6,259 nt of DNA from Chitinophagaceae bacterium (GTDB lineage: Bacteria > Bacteroidota > Bacteroidia > Chitinophagales > Chitinophagaceae), in NCBI GenBank assembly GCA_021323155.1, contig JAJTCI010000143.1, positions 1 to 6,259 on the forward strand, read 5' to 3'. The notes below the pieces were generated by a model that had not been told where the DNA came from, searched no databases, and worked only from the letters and a program-made list of their open reading frames with translations. Of this stretch, positions 4,782 through 6,259 are shown in pieces; positions within the stretch are counted from its first letter, which is position 1; the number at the start of each line of letters is the position of its first letter. The translations under genes were made by a program, and so were the position numbers.

Positions 4782-6259
4782 TAGTCGTACCGCGTTGCTT
4801 TAACGCGATCGGGCAGGAAGCTCTCATACATATCACTGTCCTTGCCTGCATAGAACCGGCTTGCACTCGCGCGCTTCTCGTAGATCTTTTCCTTCACCAG
4901 CTTTTGCAGCGTGGTAGCCAGGTTGCCGCCTTTCTCCTCGAAGTTCTCATCCGTGAATTCTATAAAGGACATGTCATAATTGTCTTTGAACGTAGCCACT
5001 ACCTTGCTCTCATCAAATGGCTGCAGGCCGGAGACCGCGATCTTCCATTTCGGGTCATCCTTCATCTGCTTGTATTTGTAGAAATATGCCCAGCCCTTCT
5101 TTCCTTCCTGCAGCGTTACGAGGTGCTTCTCAAGGAAGATCAGGGAATCTGGTTTACGGTAGGAGAAGGTTTGTAACATGCCCCTCGCGAAGTCTTCCTG
5201 CTTTTTGTAGTTAGCGGGAAACTTATCCAGCAACTTCTGGTCTTCCAGTTCCCGGTAAAGGCTGATGCGGTAGTTGTCCTGCGCCGCGATCTGCTGGATA
5301 GAACTGTCTGCTACCGGTTTCCGGTTGCGTAACATCAGCAGGGCCATATCGAATTTGAGGCGCTTGTCTTTGGAAAGATGCAGTTTGTCGAAGAAAGCCC
5401 GGACCTCTTCATGGTCCCAGAACGGCATCAACAAAACCGCGTAATCCACCAGCTTCTGGTTGCCATTGTCTTCGTTAGAGCCATAGTAATTGTAGTTATC
5501 CTCGTCCTCGTCTTCTGAAGAGGCTTTGTCGATCGCGCGCTTTTCTTCCATCGCGATCTGCTTTTTGGCCAGCTGTTTCGCTTCCAGCAGGAACCGGTTA
5601 TAGAACTGTTTGTACTGCTCTTTCTTGAGGTACCCGCTATCCACCGCGGTGATCAGCAGGTTCATGACGGTTGATTCATAATCTTCCAGTGCCATCAGGT
5701 CAACCAGTTCAGGCAATATGGCCGATGTGAGCTGCAAAGTATCATACAGCTGGAACCACCTGCCGCTGTAACCACCATAGCCTCTTTCTCCATAATTGGA
5801 ATAAGTGGAATAGGATGGAGCGGTAGTGACCATATCGTAATCATCATGATCATAGGAGTAGCCGTAACTGGTTCCCAGCAATGCCGGCGGTTCTTTCAGG
5901 ATCAGGTTCTTGAAAGTCTCGAACGAATATTTGGTCCGGTTGTCCAGTAAAGCGTCCAATATCACGTTTTGCAGGTCCGAGGTGTCCTTCACCTGCACAT
6001 AGAGTTGTGAGAGGTACCCGGTAGTGGCACTGTCGGAGAATGAACCCAATACATCGATCCATTTCTTTTTTGTCTCCAGGTATTTCTTGGAACCCCAGTT
6101 GAGCTGGCCGATCGCCTTCTTGATATTGGGCAGGTCTGATGAATCGAAAAGTGACGACGATATCCGTACCCTCGCCCGCTTGTGTTTGGTGGTGTCGGCG
6201 CCAAAATAATCGGCAAAGAACAACTCCGATTTCTTGGTGAACGGGTCACGGTATTTGAA
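4781..6259 (-). CDS. Large uncharacterised protein, C-terminal 492 residues (5' end outside window)
   Basis: The frame is open to the window edge; before the TTG at 6223 it reads FKYRDPFTKKSE, so that TTG is an internal leucine codon and not a start. The visible part is soluble-looking, rich in charged and helical segments, with no membrane helix. Two compositionally odd linkers stand out: a Tyr/Gly/Ser-rich stretch at 5744-5866 with ten tyrosines in 41 residues, and an acidic, Asn-rich stretch at 5453-5518 (SSEDEDEDNYNYYG and onward). Helical blocks between them, such as LLMLRNRKPVADSSIQQIAA, could be HEAT-like repeats. The region recalls the C-terminal extension of very long Bacteroidota TraB/GumN-family proteins, which carry an N-terminal TraB domain. 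That domain would lie outside the window, so this is a tentative memory-based guess. The stop overlaps the start of the 89-aa membrane protein, suggesting joint translation. Confidence 0.8.
   Translation of the reverse strand, partial: FKYRDPFTKKSELFFADYFGADTTKHKRARVRISSSLFDSSDLPNIKKAIGQLNWGSKKYLETKKKWIDVLGSFSDSATTGYLSQLYVQVKDTSDLQNVILDALLDNRTKYSFETFKNLILKEPPALLGTSYGYSYDHDDYDMVTTAPSYSTYSNYGERGYGGYSGRWFQLYDTLQLTSAILPELVDLMALEDYESTVMNLLITAVDSGYLKKEQYKQFYNRFLLEAKQLAKKQIAMEEKRAIDKASSEDEDEDNYNYYGSNEDNGNQKLVDYAVLLMPFWDHEEVRAFFDKLHLSKDKRLKFDMALLMLRNRKPVADSSIQQIAAQDNYRISLYRELEDQKLLDKFPANYKKQEDFARGMLQTFSYRKPDSLIFLEKHLVTLQEGKKGWAYFYKYKQMKDDPKWKIAVSGLQPFDESKVVATFKDNYDMSFIEFTDENFEEKGGNLATTLQKLVKEKIYEKRASASRFYAGKDSDMYESFLPDRVKATRYD

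Noticed and set aside
6209..6223. A start of the large gene at the TTG at 6223
   Set aside because: The frame stays open to base 6259 with plausible coding sequence (FKYRDPFTKKSE) before this Leu codon, so the gene is cut by the window edge.
1..6259. A defence, mobile or otherwise novel system
   Set aside because: No transposase, integrase, nuclease, toxin pair, array or attachment-site repeat was found. The identifiable genes are metabolic or envelope genes, and the unknowns lack features pointing to such a system.

Overview
The window looks like ordinary chromosome from a member of the Bacteroidota, most likely the Chitinophagaceae or a close relative. The support is exact matches to the Bacteroidota -7 promoter element TAnnTTTG just upstream of three genes, no Shine-Dalgarno sequences at the starts I inspected, and the style of the proteins. 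The lineage call is inference from pattern, not a database match. I see no phage, insertion sequence, CRISPR, tRNA or rRNA.

Layout. Positions 1-1651 form a minus-strand run. It is read as a class I aminotransferase (ATG at 1651), a small four-helix membrane protein starting 14 nt after the aminotransferase stop, and the first 15 codons of a third gene that leaves the window at base 1. That third gene resembles an RlmK-like rRNA methyltransferase. Upstream of these, 1745-3001 holds a minus-strand lipoprotein with a penicillin-interacting serine-hydrolase (class A beta-lactamase-like) fold. It is divergent from an iron-sulfur L-serine ammonia-lyase (sdaA type) at 3078-4505 on the plus strand, and the two genes share a 76-bp control region. 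The lyase ends only 6 bp from the stop of a convergent minus-strand gene for an 89-residue, three-helix membrane protein. That gene is joined by a TAATG stop/start overlap to a large uncharacterised gene, which enters the window at base 6259 with its 5' end missing.

Function. The two recognisable enzymes belong to amino-acid catabolism and interconversion: transamination of aspartate-like substrates, and deamination of serine to pyruvate. They are on opposite strands and need not be co-regulated. The serine hydrolase is an envelope protein. The large gene and its small membrane partner look like a co-translated pair of unknown role. The clearest features are the intact iron-sulfur ligands of the serine deaminase, including a cysteine as its very last residue, the promoter elements that sit 5-18 nt from start codons and decide two of the starts, and tightly overlapped gene junctions. 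I found no convincing new biological system. Every intergenic stretch is shorter than 100 bp.
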